NCBI GenBank assembly: GCA_022241785.1
Contig: JAKOMP010000001.1
Span: forward strand, 124,001-188,000
DNA length: 64,000 nt
Direction: 5' to 3'
Origin: Cyanocohniella sp. LLY
Lineage (GTDB): Bacteria > Cyanobacteriota > Cyanobacteriia > Cyanobacteriales > Nostocaceae
Part shown: positions 63,355 to 64,000 of the stretch, in pieces
How positions within the stretch are numbered: position 1 is the stretch's first letter
How the letters are laid out: the number at the start of each line of letters is the position of its first letter
Translations under genes and position numbers: made by a program
The notes under the pieces: model-generated
Seen by the model: only the letters and a program-made list of their open reading frames with translations
Told to the model about the DNA's origin: nothing
Database searches by the model: none

Positions 63355-63601
63355 TCAGTCAGCTGAATCATATCATGATCAGGTAACAATACTTTAGAAA
63401 AAAACAATTAACTTCTTGTCATATTCAGCCTAACGGTAGAAGCCTGACGCTGTAATGGAAAAATGGAAATCAAAGGGCGATGGTGTCAGAGAAAGAGGCG
63501 GATAAATATCCAAAATTCCCGGTTGCACAATTCCAAATTTCTTCAAATTTCGCTGTTTTCTAGTCAATAGCGATTGTATAATCAGCGTCTTGGTGCCTTG
63601 T

Positions 63602-64000
63602 TTAACCTGGTGTCAATATAATCAGCTGTTGTTTAAGCAGTGTCTTGACTTGATCCAAGCTGATCTGCACTGTTGTTAAAATTTCTGCCACAGGGGAATT
63701 ACCATCACACTTTTGTAAAAACTCCAACTCTGTATCTGATAAATTGATTATTTGGTATTCGTAATTAAAGATACATTGACTGGGAAATCCTTCAATACAA
63801 GGATTAAGTTCAGGAATTGCCTGCAATAAGAGTTTATCTTCTGACCAATCGACCTTGATCTGCGGTAGACGACCGAGGAAAAATTCATAATGAGTAACTT
63901 CTGGATCTAGTAATTCTATCAGGCGGTAACGTTGGCGATCGCTCAATCCTTTTGCCCGTTCAATTAAATCTGGTGCTTTGGCTAAAAGCCGTTCTAACTG
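63602..64000 (-). CDS. Partial gene, C-terminal part of an unidentified protein
   Basis: The minus strand is open from base 64000 to the stop at 63602, reading QLERLLAKAPDLIERAKGLS and onward, so the start lies outside the window. The visible 132 residues contain HYEFFLGRLPQIKVDWSEDK, AIPELNPCIEGFPSQCIFNY and ending LKQQLIILTPG with a winged-helix-like C-terminus. This resembles the C-terminal part of cyanobacterial proteins annotated as SAM-dependent methyltransferases, but I am not sure. The 247-bp gap to atpI shows no gene. Confidence 0.5.
   Translation of the reverse strand, partial: QLERLLAKAPDLIERAKGLSDRQRYRLIELLDPEVTHYEFFLGRLPQIKVDWSEDKLLLQAIPELNPCIEGFPSQCIFNYEYQIINLSDTELEFLQKCDGNSPVAEILTTVQISLDQVKTLLKQQLIILTPG

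Overview
The window is chromosomal DNA of a filamentous, heterocyst-type cyanobacterium (Nostoc/Anabaena/Trichormus group). The evidence is a phycocyanin operon with tandem cpcG genes, a cyanobacterial atp operon with atp1 and separate b and b' subunits, fdxB, a NatE-like ABC ATPase, a RexT/TrxA2 pair, many GCGATCGC (HIP1) sites, and heptanucleotide repeats such as AGTAGGG. No species can be named from the sequence alone.

Layout. 1-701: C-terminally cut grpE (minus). 1149-5619: type IV pilus motor and platform genes pilB-pilT-pilC. 5797-11572: a hypothetical gene, a saccharopine-dehydrogenase-like oxidoreductase, an Ala/Gly-rich membrane protein, an M3 oligopeptidase and an exported dienelactone hydrolase. 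11979-18546 (minus): cpcB-cpcA-cpcC-cpcD-cpcE-cpcF and three cpcG genes, preceded by about 1.1 kb without genes. 19647-23540: thiol-disulfide protein, pyrH-frr, FAD reductase and polysaccharide deacetylase. 23542-31022: small regulator, tRNA-Ser(GGA), [2Fe-2S] ferredoxin, SNase lipoprotein, inositol monophosphatase, J-domain/TPR protein, hisZ, fdxB and natE. 31117-34826 (minus): Uma2 nuclease, MoeB-rhodanese, JAMM peptidase, four-helix-bundle protein and alpha/beta hydrolase. 35087-39303: an accessory module described below. 39496-41831: GST, nitroreductase, trxA2/rexT. 41818-49215: a sensory cluster (REC-PAS-kinase, CheB, CheR, and a CHASE3-GAF-kinase with three REC domains) carrying a glycosyltransferase remnant. 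49842-54874: stress protein, MscS channel, DUF2254 protein and a two-repeat lipoprotein. 55585-55971: tmRNA. 56089-63354 (minus): a cytochrome-b-like protein and the atp operon. 63602-64000: the C-terminal part of a gene running off the end.

The most exciting locus is 35087-39303. A full-length prokaryotic Argonaute with an apparently complete DEDD PIWI tetrad overlaps by ATGA with a Cas4-like PD-(D/E)XK nuclease that carries a C-X2-C-X5-C iron-sulfur signature. Divergent from this pair is an XRE repressor overlapping an ImmA/IrrE metallopeptidase. The shared intergenic region holds two 18-bp dyads whose centres are 41 bp apart, one of them overlapping a near-consensus promoter. This looks like an inducible nucleic-acid-guided defence module; that function is inferred.

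Mobile and repeat DNA: a 143-bp MITE-like element with a candidate 6-bp target duplication (49268-49410), two solo IS200/IS605-type ends (26058 and 50660), three copies of a GAGGACTNAAGTCCTCACTACAAAC repeat, and several heptanucleotide tracts.
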